A stretch of 64,000 bases of DNA. Origin: an uncultured Acetatifactor sp. (GTDB taxonomy: Bacteria > Bacillota > Clostridia > Lachnospirales > Lachnospiraceae). The notes below the pieces were generated by a model. The model searched no databases. It saw only the letters and a program-made list of their open reading frames with translations, and was not told the DNA's origin. Positions within the stretch are counted from its first letter, which is position 1. Every line of letters begins with the position of its first letter. Positions 55,141 to 62,124 of the stretch are shown piece after piece. The position numbers were made by a program, and so were the translations under genes. The DNA lies in contig CANQJL010000002.1 of the NCBI GenBank assembly GCA_947624245.1, positions 1-64,000 of the forward strand. The letters are read 5' to 3'.

Positions 55141-56264
55141 GCAGATTATTGTTGATCGGGATCCTGTTCCTGGGGCTGTTCTTTCTTCAGCGGGAAATCT
55201 ACAGGAGAATCTGGCAAAAAGAGCTACGTGTCCGGCTGGCATTTTCCGAGAACCATATCTTTGAGGGAGAGTGGGGAGAGCTGACGGAAGTGGTGGAGAA
55301 TCGAAAGAGGCTGCCGCTTTCCATGCTGAAGGTCAAGTTCAGGACGGATCGGAATCTGAATTTTGAGACGCAGAAGGGCTCCGTCACCACGGACCTTTTT
55401 TACCGAAACGACGTGTTTCGCATCGGCGGGGGCGAAAGGGTGACGAGAACGCTCAAGTTTCAGGGCGGCAGGAGAGGATATTACACCATAGATCAGGTGG
55501 GGCTGGTCTCCTCGGATCTGTTTTTGACCGCCATGTTCACGGCGGATATTTCCGCAGATGCCTGCGTCTATGTATATCCCCGCCCCTATGAGGGCGAAAT
55601 GCTGCGCAGTTCTCTGGAAAAGCTGAACGGTCTGGTGCTGGCGCGCAGACATCTGCTGGAGGACCCCTTTGAATACCGCGGGATAAGGGAATATCAGCCC
55701 ACGGACCCCATGCGCAGCATCAACTGGAAGGCCACCGCCAAGATGGGCGAGCTGAAGGTGAACCAGAAAAATTACACGTCGCTAAAGAGCATCAGGGTCT
55801 TTTTTGACGTAGAGGGCGACAGCATGATGGTCAAGCGGGAGGACTGCCTGGAGGCGTGCCTGAGCATTGCGGCCGGTCTGTGCCGGTACTTCCTGAGTCA
55901 GGGAATCCGTGTGTCCTGCTGCGGAAACGGCACCGACGGGGGCACAGGGCGGCACGTTGCCATCGACGCCAGAGCCGGAGCCGGCCAGATGGACAATATC
56001 TATCGGGCGCTTGCGAGGGTGGACTTGGGAAAGCAGCCGCCGGACTTTGCGGATACCTTTGAGAGCGTCCTGTTTGACGGGGCGCGGGATACGTTCACAT
56101 GCTTTGTGGGGTGCGACCGCTCCGCGCGGTACTTGGCACTGATGGAGCGCTATCGGGCGGCGGGGTATGATTTCTGCTGGTTCTGCCCCGTGCCGGGAAG
56201 CAGGGCGCCGGAATTTCCCACAAGTCTGGCACAGTCGGTGGAGGTGCTTTGCCTTGGACTTTAA
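55137..56264 (+). CDS. DUF58 domain protein
   Basis: 375 residues. One N-terminal membrane helix (about 3-20), then a beta-rich part, and the DUF58 signature FEYRGIREYQPTDPMRSINWKATAKMGELKV around residues 178-208 (given here as FEYRGIREYQPTDP and INWKATAK). A VWA-like region follows (IRVFFDVEGDS). It is the usual MoxR partner. The start overlaps the moxR stop (ATGA); the reading open to 54855 lies within moxR. Confidence 0.9.
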   Translation: MSRLLLIGILFLGLFFLQREIYRRIWQKELRVRLAFSENHIFEGEWGELTEVVENRKRLPLSMLKVKFRTDRNLNFETQKGSVTTDLFYRNDVFRIGGGERVTRTLKFQGGRRGYYTIDQVGLVSSDLFLTAMFTADISADACVYVYPRPYEGEMLRSSLEKLNGLVLARRHLLEDPFEYRGIREYQPTDPMRSINWKATAKMGELKVNQKNYTSLKSIRVFFDVEGDSMMVKREDCLEACLSIAAGLCRYFLSQGIRVSCCGNGTDGGTGRHVAIDARAGAGQMDNIYRALARVDLGKQPPDFADTFESVLFDGARDTFTCFVGCDRSARYLALMERYRAAGYDFCWFCPVPGSRAPEFPTSLAQSVEVLCLGL

Positions 56265-56336
56265 CCGGAAAGCGGCGGGCAAGGGAAGCGACTGGGAAAC
56301 GGAACTGTCGCGGTATGAGAGTGGGAAGCGTGGTAT

Positions 56337-57629
56337 ATGAAGAAAGAAAAACTTCGATTGATAAATGAATTGCTGATCCAGCAGATGAACCACTGGACCC
56401 TGTCCCACGCGGCGTTCGTCGTTCTGGGAGTGTCCTGCGCATATTCGGGGAAAAGCAGTCCCAATATTGCGCTGTGGGCGCTGTGCGGATTGTTGCCCGT
56501 TCTGTTTTATTTTATCAGAGAAAAGGCGGAACGCTTTTGGGTCTTTTTCCTGCTCCATGTGCTCGCGGCGGCGGGCGCAGGGTGGCTCCTTCCCGCAGGG
56601 GATATCGCGGAGCGCATACTCTGCGTTGCCTGTGCGGCGGTCTATGCGCTTACGTCCTTCTTCAGACGGCTCAGGGACAGCGGGTGGTACACCCAGCCTT
56701 TTCCGCCTGCGGCCGGAGTGGTGCTGGCCTTCTTTGCCGTGCTGTTCCAGCACTCTCACGGAATGCCCGGCTGGGACCGGCTGCATGTGCTTGTTCTGGT
56801 CCTGTGCATCGGGGTCTACCATGTAATTGTATACATGCGCCGCTATCTGGAATTCGTCTCCGTCAACGCGGAAAGCGCGGGCTGCCTGCCCGCTGAGGAC
56901 ATGTTCCGCTCGGGAATGAGCATGGCGGCGGGCTATGCGATTCTTGTGAGCGTGCTGCTGTTCTTTTTGACGGATACGGTAAAGATCGGAAATCTCTACG
57001 AGCAGATCAGGGCGCTGCTGTCAAAGGCGCTCCGAGCCGTTTTGTCCTTTGTGCTGTCTCTTCTGTCGGCGGCGCCACAGGCGCAGATGCCGGACGAGGT
57101 GACGGCCGTTTCGCAGAGTGCAGGCTATGAGACGCCGGTCTTTCTTGCGGTCCTGCTGAAGATTCTGTCCGTGCTTCTCACGGCGGCGGCCATTGTCATT
57201 ATCGTACTGTTCGTGGTAAATGCCCTGATAGAATTGCTGAGATTCCTGCGGCGCAGATTCGGAGAGGAACGAATCGGCGCAGGGGCGGAAGCGGAGAGCG
57301 AAAATCGGGACGTCCGTGAAAGGTGCGAGCCAAGGGCTTCTGCGCCTGCGGAAAAGGGCGGGAGAGCGCTTGCGTTCCTAAGCCCTGCGGAGCGGGTAAG
57401 AAGAATGTACCGGAAGCGCGTGCAGGCCTCCGCGAAGGAGCTTGTGGAAGCCTTCGGACTGCCTGACGCGAAGGCCCTGAACAGACTGACGGCGCGCGAG
57501 TGCGCCGAAGCGCTGGACGCAGGGGAGATGGCCGAGGTGTATGAGAGCGTCCGTTACTGCCCGGGGGAGGCCGACCGGCAGACCGTCCGCAGGATGCGCA
57601 GGGCGTGTGCGGAGTCGAAAGCAAGGTAG
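56337..57629 (+). CDS. Membrane protein with C-terminal DUF4129-like segment
   Basis: 430 residues. Five hydrophobic segments lie in the first 220 residues, and a further one near 275-297. The cytoplasmic C-terminus (about 340-430) contains RVRRMYRKRVQA and LNRLTARECAEAL, matching the DUF4129 tail of TgpA-type transglutaminase proteins. The transglutaminase core (Cys-His-Asp) is absent. It therefore looks like a TgpA-like protein without the enzyme domain, in the third position of the MoxR-DUF58 cassette. GGAAG lies 11 bases before ATG. Confidence 0.7.
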   Translation: MKKEKLRLINELLIQQMNHWTLSHAAFVVLGVSCAYSGKSSPNIALWALCGLLPVLFYFIREKAERFWVFFLLHVLAAAGAGWLLPAGDIAERILCVACAAVYALTSFFRRLRDSGWYTQPFPPAAGVVLAFFAVLFQHSHGMPGWDRLHVLVLVLCIGVYHVIVYMRRYLEFVSVNAESAGCLPAEDMFRSGMSMAAGYAILVSVLLFFLTDTVKIGNLYEQIRALLSKALRAVLSFVLSLLSAAPQAQMPDEVTAVSQSAGYETPVFLAVLLKILSVLLTAAAIVIIVLFVVNALIELLRFLRRRFGEERIGAGAEAESENRDVRERCEPRASAPAEKGGRALAFLSPAERVRRMYRKRVQASAKELVEAFGLPDAKALNRLTARECAEALDAGEMAEVYESVRYCPGEADRQTVRRMRRACAESKAR

Positions 57630-57710
57630 AAAGAAATGAGAAGGAAATCGCGGCAGAGAGAAATTACGGCGAAATGGAAATCAGAGGGAAATTGCGGCGA
57701 AAAAATTAGG
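57630..57710. repeat. Imperfect purine-rich repeats before the radical SAM gene
   Basis: Three related units containing GAAATCGCGGCA, GAAATTACGGCGAAA and GAAATTGCGGCGAAA fill the 98-base gap. No promoter is obvious in it. Confidence 0.7.
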
Positions 57711-57727
57711 ATAGAATGGAGTTTCGT

Positions 57728-59599
57728 ATGATTCATAGACTTGCTCTTTCGGACGATATTCTGATGTCCGTGTCAAAGCCTGAAAGATATATCGGAAACG
57801 AGGTAAATGCCGTTGTAAAGGACAGGGAGAAGGTGGCAGTGCGCTTTGCCATGTGCTTTCCGGACGTCTACGAGATCGGCATGTCCCATCTGGGCCTCCA
57901 GATCCTTTACGACATGTTCAACTCCATGGAGGACGTCTGGTGCGAGCGGGTCTTTTCGCCGTGGCTGGATCTGGACGCCGTGATGCGCAGGGAGAAGATA
58001 CCGCTCTTTGCGCTGGAATCTCAGGACCCTGTGAAGGACTTTGACTTCCTCGGCATCACGATCCAGTACGAGATGTGCTATACGAATATCCTTCAGGTGC
58101 TGGATCTGAGCGGAATACCGCTTGCGGCAAAGGAGCGGGGGGAGGACTGCCCCATCGTGGTGGGCGGCGGCCCCTGCACCTACAATCCCGAACCGCTTGC
58201 GGACTTTTTCGACCTCTTTTATATCGGAGAGGGCGAGACCAGCTATAAGGCCCTGATCGAGCTTTACAAGGAATGCAGAGAACAGGGGCTTAGCAGGGTC
58301 GAATTTCTCAGACGGGCCGCGTCCGTCCCCGGAATCTATGTGCCGAGGTTCTATGAGGCGGCCTATAACGAAGACGGCACGATCCGAAGCTTTACGCCGA
58401 CACAGGAGGGCGTTCCCGCAACGATCCGCAAGGAGATCGTCACGGATCTGACGGACGTTCGCTATCCCGTAAAGCCCATCGTGCCCTTTATCAAGGTGAC
58501 GCAGGATCGGGTGGTGCTGGAGATACAGAGAGGGTGTATCAGAGGCTGCCGGTTCTGTCAGGCGGGACAGATCTACCGGCCGGTCAGAGAGCGGGACGCC
58601 AAGACCCTGAAGCGCTATGCGCTGGAAATGCTTCAAAATACGGGACAGGAGGAGATATCGCTCAGCTCCTTAAGCTCCAGCGACTATTCCCGACTTCCGG
58701 AGCTGATAGATTTTCTGATCGAGGAATGCTCCGCGAACCACACCAATATTTCCCTGCCGTCTCTGCGCATCGACGCCTTTTCCCTTGACGTGATGAGCAA
58801 GGTGCAGGACGTGAAGAAGTCAAGCCTCACCTTTGCACCGGAGGCGGGCAGCCAGAGACTGCGGAACGTGATCAACAAGGGGCTTACGGAGGAAGATATC
58901 CTAAGGGGTGCGGCGCTGGCCTTCGAGGGCGGCTGGACCAGAGTGAAGCTCTACTTCATGCTGGGACTTCCCACGGAGACGGAGGAGGATATCCGCGGCA
59001 TAGCGGAGCTTGCCAATAAGATCGCGGCCGTGTTCTTTGAGACGGTTCCGAAGGAGAAACGCACCAACGGCAAGGTGCAGATCGTTGCCAGCACTTCCTT
59101 CTTTGTGCCGAAGCCCTTCACGCCCTTTCAGTGGGCGGCGCAGTGTACCAAGGAGGAATTTCTGGACAAGGCGTATCAGACAAGGACGGCCATCACACAG
59201 CAGTTGAACCAGAAAAGCATCAAGTATAACTGGCACGAGGCGGACGCAAGCGTCATGGAGGGCGTGCTGGCAAGAGGCGACAGACGGCTGGGACAGGTGA
59301 TTTTGAACGTCTATCGGAAGGGCGGCTTTTACGACGCATGGAGCGAGTACTATGACAATGACCGCTGGCTGCAGACCATGGCGGAGTGCGGTCTGTCTCC
59401 GGAGTTCTACACCCACAGGGAGCGGGACGTGGACGAGATCCTGCCCTGGGACTTCATCGACTGCGGGGTGAGTAAGGAATTCCTAAAGAGAGAGTGGGAA
59501 AAGGCAAAGCGCGCGGAGATCTCCGAAAATTGCAGGCAGAAATGCCAGGGCTGCGGCGCGGCGGGATTTGGGTGCGGGATATGTGCGGAGAGGAGATAA
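57728..59599 (+). CDS. B12-binding/radical SAM protein, TIGR03960 family
   Basis: 623 residues. The N-terminal part resembles a B12-binding domain (CFPDVYEIGMSHLGLQILYD; VVGGGPCTYNPEPLADFFD). The radical SAM cluster is C-I-R-G-C-R-F-C in RGCIRGCRFCQAG near residue 275, followed by SLSSSDYSRLPEL. The C-terminus adds a cysteine-rich tail (NCRQKCQGCGAAGFGCGIC). Function is unproven; the family sits beside or is fused to DUF2344 and precedes ribonuclease G. ATG 57728 (GGAG six bases upstream) and ATG 57716 are both possible. Here the DUF2344 partner lies 2.5 kb downstream, separated by the toxin-antitoxin array. Confidence 0.88.
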   Translation: MIHRLALSDDILMSVSKPERYIGNEVNAVVKDREKVAVRFAMCFPDVYEIGMSHLGLQILYDMFNSMEDVWCERVFSPWLDLDAVMRREKIPLFALESQDPVKDFDFLGITIQYEMCYTNILQVLDLSGIPLAAKERGEDCPIVVGGGPCTYNPEPLADFFDLFYIGEGETSYKALIELYKECREQGLSRVEFLRRAASVPGIYVPRFYEAAYNEDGTIRSFTPTQEGVPATIRKEIVTDLTDVRYPVKPIVPFIKVTQDRVVLEIQRGCIRGCRFCQAGQIYRPVRERDAKTLKRYALEMLQNTGQEEISLSSLSSSDYSRLPELIDFLIEECSANHTNISLPSLRIDAFSLDVMSKVQDVKKSSLTFAPEAGSQRLRNVINKGLTEEDILRGAALAFEGGWTRVKLYFMLGLPTETEEDIRGIAELANKIAAVFFETVPKEKRTNGKVQIVASTSFFVPKPFTPFQWAAQCTKEEFLDKAYQTRTAITQQLNQKSIKYNWHEADASVMEGVLARGDRRLGQVILNVYRKGGFYDAWSEYYDNDRWLQTMAECGLSPEFYTHRERDVDEILPWDFIDCGVSKEFLKREWEKAKRAEISENCRQKCQGCGAAGFGCGICAERR

Positions 59600-59603
59600 G
59601 GGA

Positions 59604-59646
59604 GATATGTGGAGGAGATGTGGAGGAGATGTGGGAGAGGTGGGAG
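59604..59646. repeat. G/A-rich iterated tract after the radical SAM gene
   Basis: GATGTGGAGGA and GGTGGGAGA units are repeated two to three times each directly after the stop codon. No gene is seen. Confidence 0.6.
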
Positions 59647-59770
59647 AGGTGCCGGTATTCCGCGGGCAGACACGCTTTCGCTCGACGCGCAGCGCAGCAG
59701 CACTAGACTCGGAAGTACCTCGTCAAGTGCTGACGCTGCTTTACGGTCTGCCCGCGGAACACCGGCACCT
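59647..59770. repeat. 124-bp inverted-repeat element
   Basis: Arms at 59647-59671 and 59746-59770 match over 25 bases with a single T/C difference that still pairs as G-T. The 74-base centre also folds (GCAGCGCAGCAGCACT with AAGTGCTGACGCTGC), so the whole element can form one long hairpin. It may be a small non-autonomous mobile element, a structured RNA or a strong terminator. No transposase or target duplication was seen. Confidence 0.7.
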
Positions 59771-59898
59771 TGCGCATGTTCCCATATTTCCGCCGGGGAG
59801 TGGGAGAAAAATTGTCCCCTTAAAAATATCTGAGCATGAGATCAGCATAGAAATCCAACAATTACTTATAAAATAAAAAAGAATATTGAAAAAAGACC

Positions 59899-59926
59899 TT
59901 GACTTTTCTATCGTATTGACTATACT
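59899..59926 (+). promoter_or_regulatory. Promoter of small RNA copy 1 (representative)
   Basis: TTGACT (59899-59904), 16 bases, TATACT (59921-59926). The same arrangement occurs at 60261 (weaker TTGAAT), 60487, 60839, 61201, 61450 and 61803. All are followed by AAGATTAAAGGAACAACCG or a one-base variant of it. Confidence 0.8.
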
Positions 59927-59932
59927 AAGATT

Positions 59933-60020
59933 AAAGGAACAACCGCCCACAAGGTGGGTTGACCAATAGTCTGATAGAAATACCACCCGATTACTCGTCA
60001 AAGTTTAGGGGTGGTTTTTC
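59933..60020 (+). ncRNA. Small RNA R1, candidate antitoxin
   Basis: About 88 bases from the predicted start to the end of a T tract. A first hairpin (CCCAC-AAG-GTGGG, extended by CAA/TTG) is followed by a terminator stem ACCACCC (59982-59988) with GGGTGGT (60009-60015) and TTTTT. Its 3' half is complementary to the 3' end of the peptide mRNA that starts at about 60190. Confidence 0.7.
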
Positions 60021-60038
60021 TATGCTGTTTTACTTACT

Positions 60039-60128
60039 TTATTTACAATATGTAAAAATAAAGGTAAGTAACGCCAGAAGGAATATGCCAAAAGTCAGCA
60101 TATCCTCGAAATCAAATTGATTTCCCAT
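60039..60128 (-). CDS. 29-residue holin-like toxin peptide, subtype a, copy 1
   Basis: Hydrophilic NQFDFED start followed by one membrane helix, MLTFGIFLLALLTFIFTYC, ending in K. The LTFGxFxxALLT core fits what I recall of the putative holin-like toxin (Hol-Tox) family of type I systems. Start is the second ATG of ATGCCTATG, eight bases after GGAGG. Promoter on the minus strand: TTGCCA (60225-60220), 17 bases, TAAGAT (60202-60197). The reading converges on R1. Residue two is Gly here and Arg in the other copies. Confidence 0.7.
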   Translation of the reverse strand: MGNQFDFEDMLTFGIFLLALLTFIFTYCK

Positions 60129-60294
60129 AGGCATCACCTCCATTCTTTTGGAATGAAAGGTCAGCCCACCCTGCAACACGGTTGTCCCTTAATGGTATCT
60201 TAACATAGAGCAAGAAACTTGGCAATATTTATAAAATTAAAAAAATATAAAAGAAATACCTTGAATTTTCTGTGACATTGATTATACTAAGATT

Positions 60295-60380
60295 AAAGGA
60301 ACAACCGCCCACAAAGTGGGTTGACCTGTTAGAGTAGAAATACCACCCCAGTACTGGTCAAAGTTTAGGGGTGGTTTTTC
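60295..60380 (+). ncRNA. Small RNA R2
   Basis: Same two-hairpin layout as R1; the first loop reads CCCAC-AAA-GTGGG. The promoter -35 is TTGAAT, weaker than in the other copies. The region 3' of it is a spacer without a peptide gene, so this copy has no adjacent convergent target. Confidence 0.65.
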
Positions 60381-60520
60381 TATGCGGATTACTTGCAGAA
60401 AGGTATAGAACCGGAAATGGCATAGAGCCGGCAACAGGAAATTTGATAATTACTTATAAAATAAAAAAGAGTATTGAAAAAATATCTTGACTTTTCTGTG
60501 ACATTGACTATACTAAGATT

Positions 60521-60608
60521 AAAGGAACAACCGCCCACAAGGTGGGTTGACCAGTTTATGGATAGAAAAACCACCCAATCACTCGTCAAAGTTTAGGGGT
60601 GGTTTTTC
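60521..60608 (+). ncRNA. Small RNA R3
   Basis: Promoter TTGACT (60487-60492), 16 bases, TATACT (60509-60514). Two hairpins as in R1. The terminator stem is flanked by AGAAAAACCACCC and GGGTGGTTTTTCT, so it is a good terminator on both strands. Confidence 0.7.
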
Positions 60609-60616
60609 TATGTTTA

Positions 60617-60706
60617 TTACTTACAAAACGAAAAAACGAATGTAAGTAATGCTAAGATGAATATACCAAAGGTCAGTATATCCTCGAAATCAAATTGATT
60701 TCTCAT
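60617..60706 (-). CDS. 29-residue holin-like toxin peptide, subtype b, copy 1
   Basis: MRNQFDFED followed by the helix ILTFGIFILALLTFVFSF and a C-terminal CK. GGAGG lies eight bases upstream. Minus-strand promoter TTGCCA (60803-60798), 17 bases, TACGAT (60780-60775). The mRNA 5' region can fold ACCTTTCATTC-CAAAA-GAATGGAGGT, pairing the ribosome binding site. Converges on R3. Confidence 0.72.
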   Translation of the reverse strand: MRNQFDFEDILTFGIFILALLTFVFSFCK

Positions 60707-60872
60707 AGGCATCACCTCCATTCTTTTGGAATGAAAGGTCAGCCCACCCTGCAACACGGTTGTCCCTTAATGGTATCGTAGCATAGTGCGAGAAATTTGG
60801 CAATATTTATAAAATTAAAAAAATATAAAAGAAATACCTTGACTTTTCTGTGACATTGATTATACTAAGATT

Positions 60873-60960
60873 AAAGGAACAACCGCCCACAAGGTGGGTT
60901 GACCGATTTTGGGATAGAAAGACCACCCCATCATCTGCCAAAGTTTAGGGGTGGTTTTTC
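60873..60960 (+). ncRNA. Small RNA R4
   Basis: Promoter TTGACT (60839-60844), 16 bases, TATACT (60861-60866). Two hairpins as in R1, with the terminator left arm GACCACCCC. Converges with the subtype a gene at 60979-61068. Confidence 0.7.
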
Positions 60961-60978
60961 TATGAAGTATTACTTCCT

Positions 60979-61068
60979 TTATTTACAATATGTAAAAATA
61001 AAGGTAAGTAATGCCAGAAGGAATATGCCAAAAGTCAGCATTTCCTCGAAATCAAATTGATTTCTCAT
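60979..61068 (-). CDS. 29-residue holin-like toxin peptide, subtype a, copy 2
   Basis: MRNQFDFEE followed by MLTFGIFLLALLTFIFTYC and K. It differs from the first subtype a copy only near residues 2 and 9. Minus-strand promoter TTGCCA (61165-61160), 17 bases, TACGAT (61142-61137). The same ribosome-binding-site hairpin lies upstream. Converges on R4. Confidence 0.72.
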   Translation of the reverse strand: MRNQFDFEEMLTFGIFLLALLTFIFTYCK

Positions 61069-61234
61069 AGGCATCACCTCCATTCTTTTGGAATGAAAGG
61101 TCAGCCCACCCTGCAACACGGTTGTCCCTTAATGGTATCGTAGCATAGTGCGAGAAATTTGGCAATATTTATAAAATTAAAAAAATATAAAAGAAATACC
61201 TTGACTTTTTTGTCACATTGATTATACTGAGATT

Positions 61235-61320
61235 AAAGGAACAACCGCCGCAAGGTGGGTTGACCTGTATTAGATGGAAATACCACCCTGCTACCTGTCA
61301 AAGTTTAGGGGTGGTTTTTC
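61235..61320 (+). ncRNA. Small RNA R5
   Basis: Promoter TTGACT (61201-61206), 16 bases, TATACT (61223-61228). The first hairpin has lost two bases (CCGCCGCAAGGTGGG), which weakens its stem. A spacer without a peptide gene follows. It is probably a decaying copy. Confidence 0.6.
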
Positions 61321-61483
61321 TATGCAGTATACTTGCAGGAACGGAATAGACCCCAAATAGCATTGAACCGGAAACAACATAGAAACAGAAGCGAAAACAA
61401 GAAATTTGATAATTACTTATAAAATAAAAAAGAATATTGAAAAAAGACCTTGACTTTTCTATCGCATTGATTATACTAAGATT

Positions 61484-61570
61484 AAAGGAACAACCGCCCA
61501 CAAGGTGGGTTGACCAGTTTGGAGAAGAAAAATCACCCCAGTACTGACCAAAGTTTAGGGGTGGTTTTTC
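61484..61570 (+). ncRNA. Small RNA R6
   Basis: Promoter TTGACT (61450-61455), 16 bases, TATACT (61472-61477). First hairpin intact. The terminator left arm reads ATCACCCC, so one stem pair is changed. Converges with the subtype b gene at 61579-61668. Confidence 0.7.
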
Positions 61571-61578
61571 TATGTTTA

Positions 61579-61668
61579 TTACTTACAAAACGAAAAAACG
61601 AATGTAAGTAATGCTAAGATGAATATACCAAAGGTCAGTATATCCATGAAATCAAATTGATTTCTCAT
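61579..61668 (-). CDS. 29-residue holin-like toxin peptide, subtype b, copy 2
   Basis: MRNQFDFMD followed by ILTFGIFILALLTFVFSF and CK; Met replaces Glu at residue 8. In this copy the frame is also open upstream to 61767, but the GGAGG site eight bases before ATG 61668 marks the start. Minus-strand promoter TTGCAA (61767-61762), 17 bases, TAAGAT (61744-61739). The sequestering hairpin has a different, longer apex (CATTCT-ACTTA-AGAATG) that keeps the pairing. Converges on R6. Confidence 0.72.
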   Translation of the reverse strand: MRNQFDFMDILTFGIFILALLTFVFSFCK

Positions 61669-61836
61669 AGGCATCACCTCCATTCTTAAGTAGAATGAAA
61701 GGTCAGCCCACCCTGCAACACGGTTGTCCCTTAATGCTATCTTAGCATAGTGCAAGAAATTTTGCAATATTTATAAAATTAAAAAAATATAAAAGAAATA
61801 CCTTGACTTTTCTGTGACATTGATTATACTGAGATT

Positions 61837-61955
61837 AAAGGAACAACCGCCCACAAGGTGGGTTGACCAGTTAAGAGTAGAAAGACCACCCCATCACCGA
61901 TCAAAGTTATGGAAATACCACCCGCTTACTCGTCAGAGTTTAGGGGTGGTTTTTC
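61837..61955 (+). ncRNA. Small RNA R7, extended or recombined copy
   Basis: Promoter TTGACT (61803-61808), 16 bases, TATACT (61825-61830). The 5' hairpin is intact. The terminator is interrupted after CAAAGTTA and followed by a second left arm, loop and right arm from another R copy (TACCACCC...GGGGTGGTTTTTCT). The transcript would be about 119 bases. This marks the right edge of the array. Confidence 0.6.
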
Positions 61956-62045
61956 TATGCGGATTTTTCTATAATAGAATAAGTGGGATTTCACAGCAGC
62001 GGCAGAAGATGGCAGACAAATCCATATACAAGCAGTGCCCTGATA

Positions 62046-62054
62046 TGTTATAAT
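62046..62054 (+). promoter_or_regulatory. Extended -10 promoter for DUF2344-rng
   Basis: TGT-TATAAT: a perfect -10 with the TGn extension at 62046-62054, and a poor -35 (ATACAA). This could supply transcription to the genes cut off from the radical SAM gene by the array. Confidence 0.45.
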
Positions 62055-62067
62055 GATGTGGCGCGGG

Positions 62068-62124
62068 AGAAACGACGCGATTAAGAACGAGGCATCAAGA
62101 ACGAGGCATCAGAAACGACGCGAT
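62068..62124. repeat. Nested 14-bp repeats before the DUF2344 gene
   Basis: AAGAACGAGGCATC occurs twice in tandem (62083-62096, 62097-62110), bracketed by two copies of AGAAACGACGCGAT (62068-62081, 62111-62124). All copies are perfect. Confidence 0.9.

Larger units (their letters stand above)
59880..61960. repeat. Type I toxin-antitoxin-like array (whole region)
   Basis: AT-rich array of seven plus-strand RNA modules (R1-R7) and four minus-strand 29-codon genes in the order R1-Ta-R2-spacer-R3-Tb-R4-Ta-R5-spacer-R6-Tb-R7. Promoter-to-promoter steps are 362, 226, 352, 362, 249 and 353 bases. Peptide subtypes and R variants repeat with period three (R1/R4/R7, R2/R5, R3/R6), that is, about 940-964 bases, showing an old tandem duplication. 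Two spacers (60381-60486 and 61321-61449) lack the peptide gene but keep a remnant resembling its last codons. Base composition is far lower in G+C than the neighbouring genes, suggesting acquisition. Confidence 0.85.

Noticed and set aside
59647-59770. Insertion sequence end
   Set aside because: No transposase gene or matching second end was found; kept only as an inverted-repeat element.
60389-60589. 66-codon minus-strand frame across R3, and similar frames at 59741-60001 and 61298-61501
   Set aside because: They read the complement of the small RNA and its promoter, have no ribosome binding site, and their similarity to each other follows from the DNA repeats.
59880-61960. CRISPR array
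   Set aside because: The repeated units are 226-362 bases apart, contain promoters, terminators and reading frames, and the segments between the most conserved parts are themselves related. This is unlike short repeats with unique spacers.
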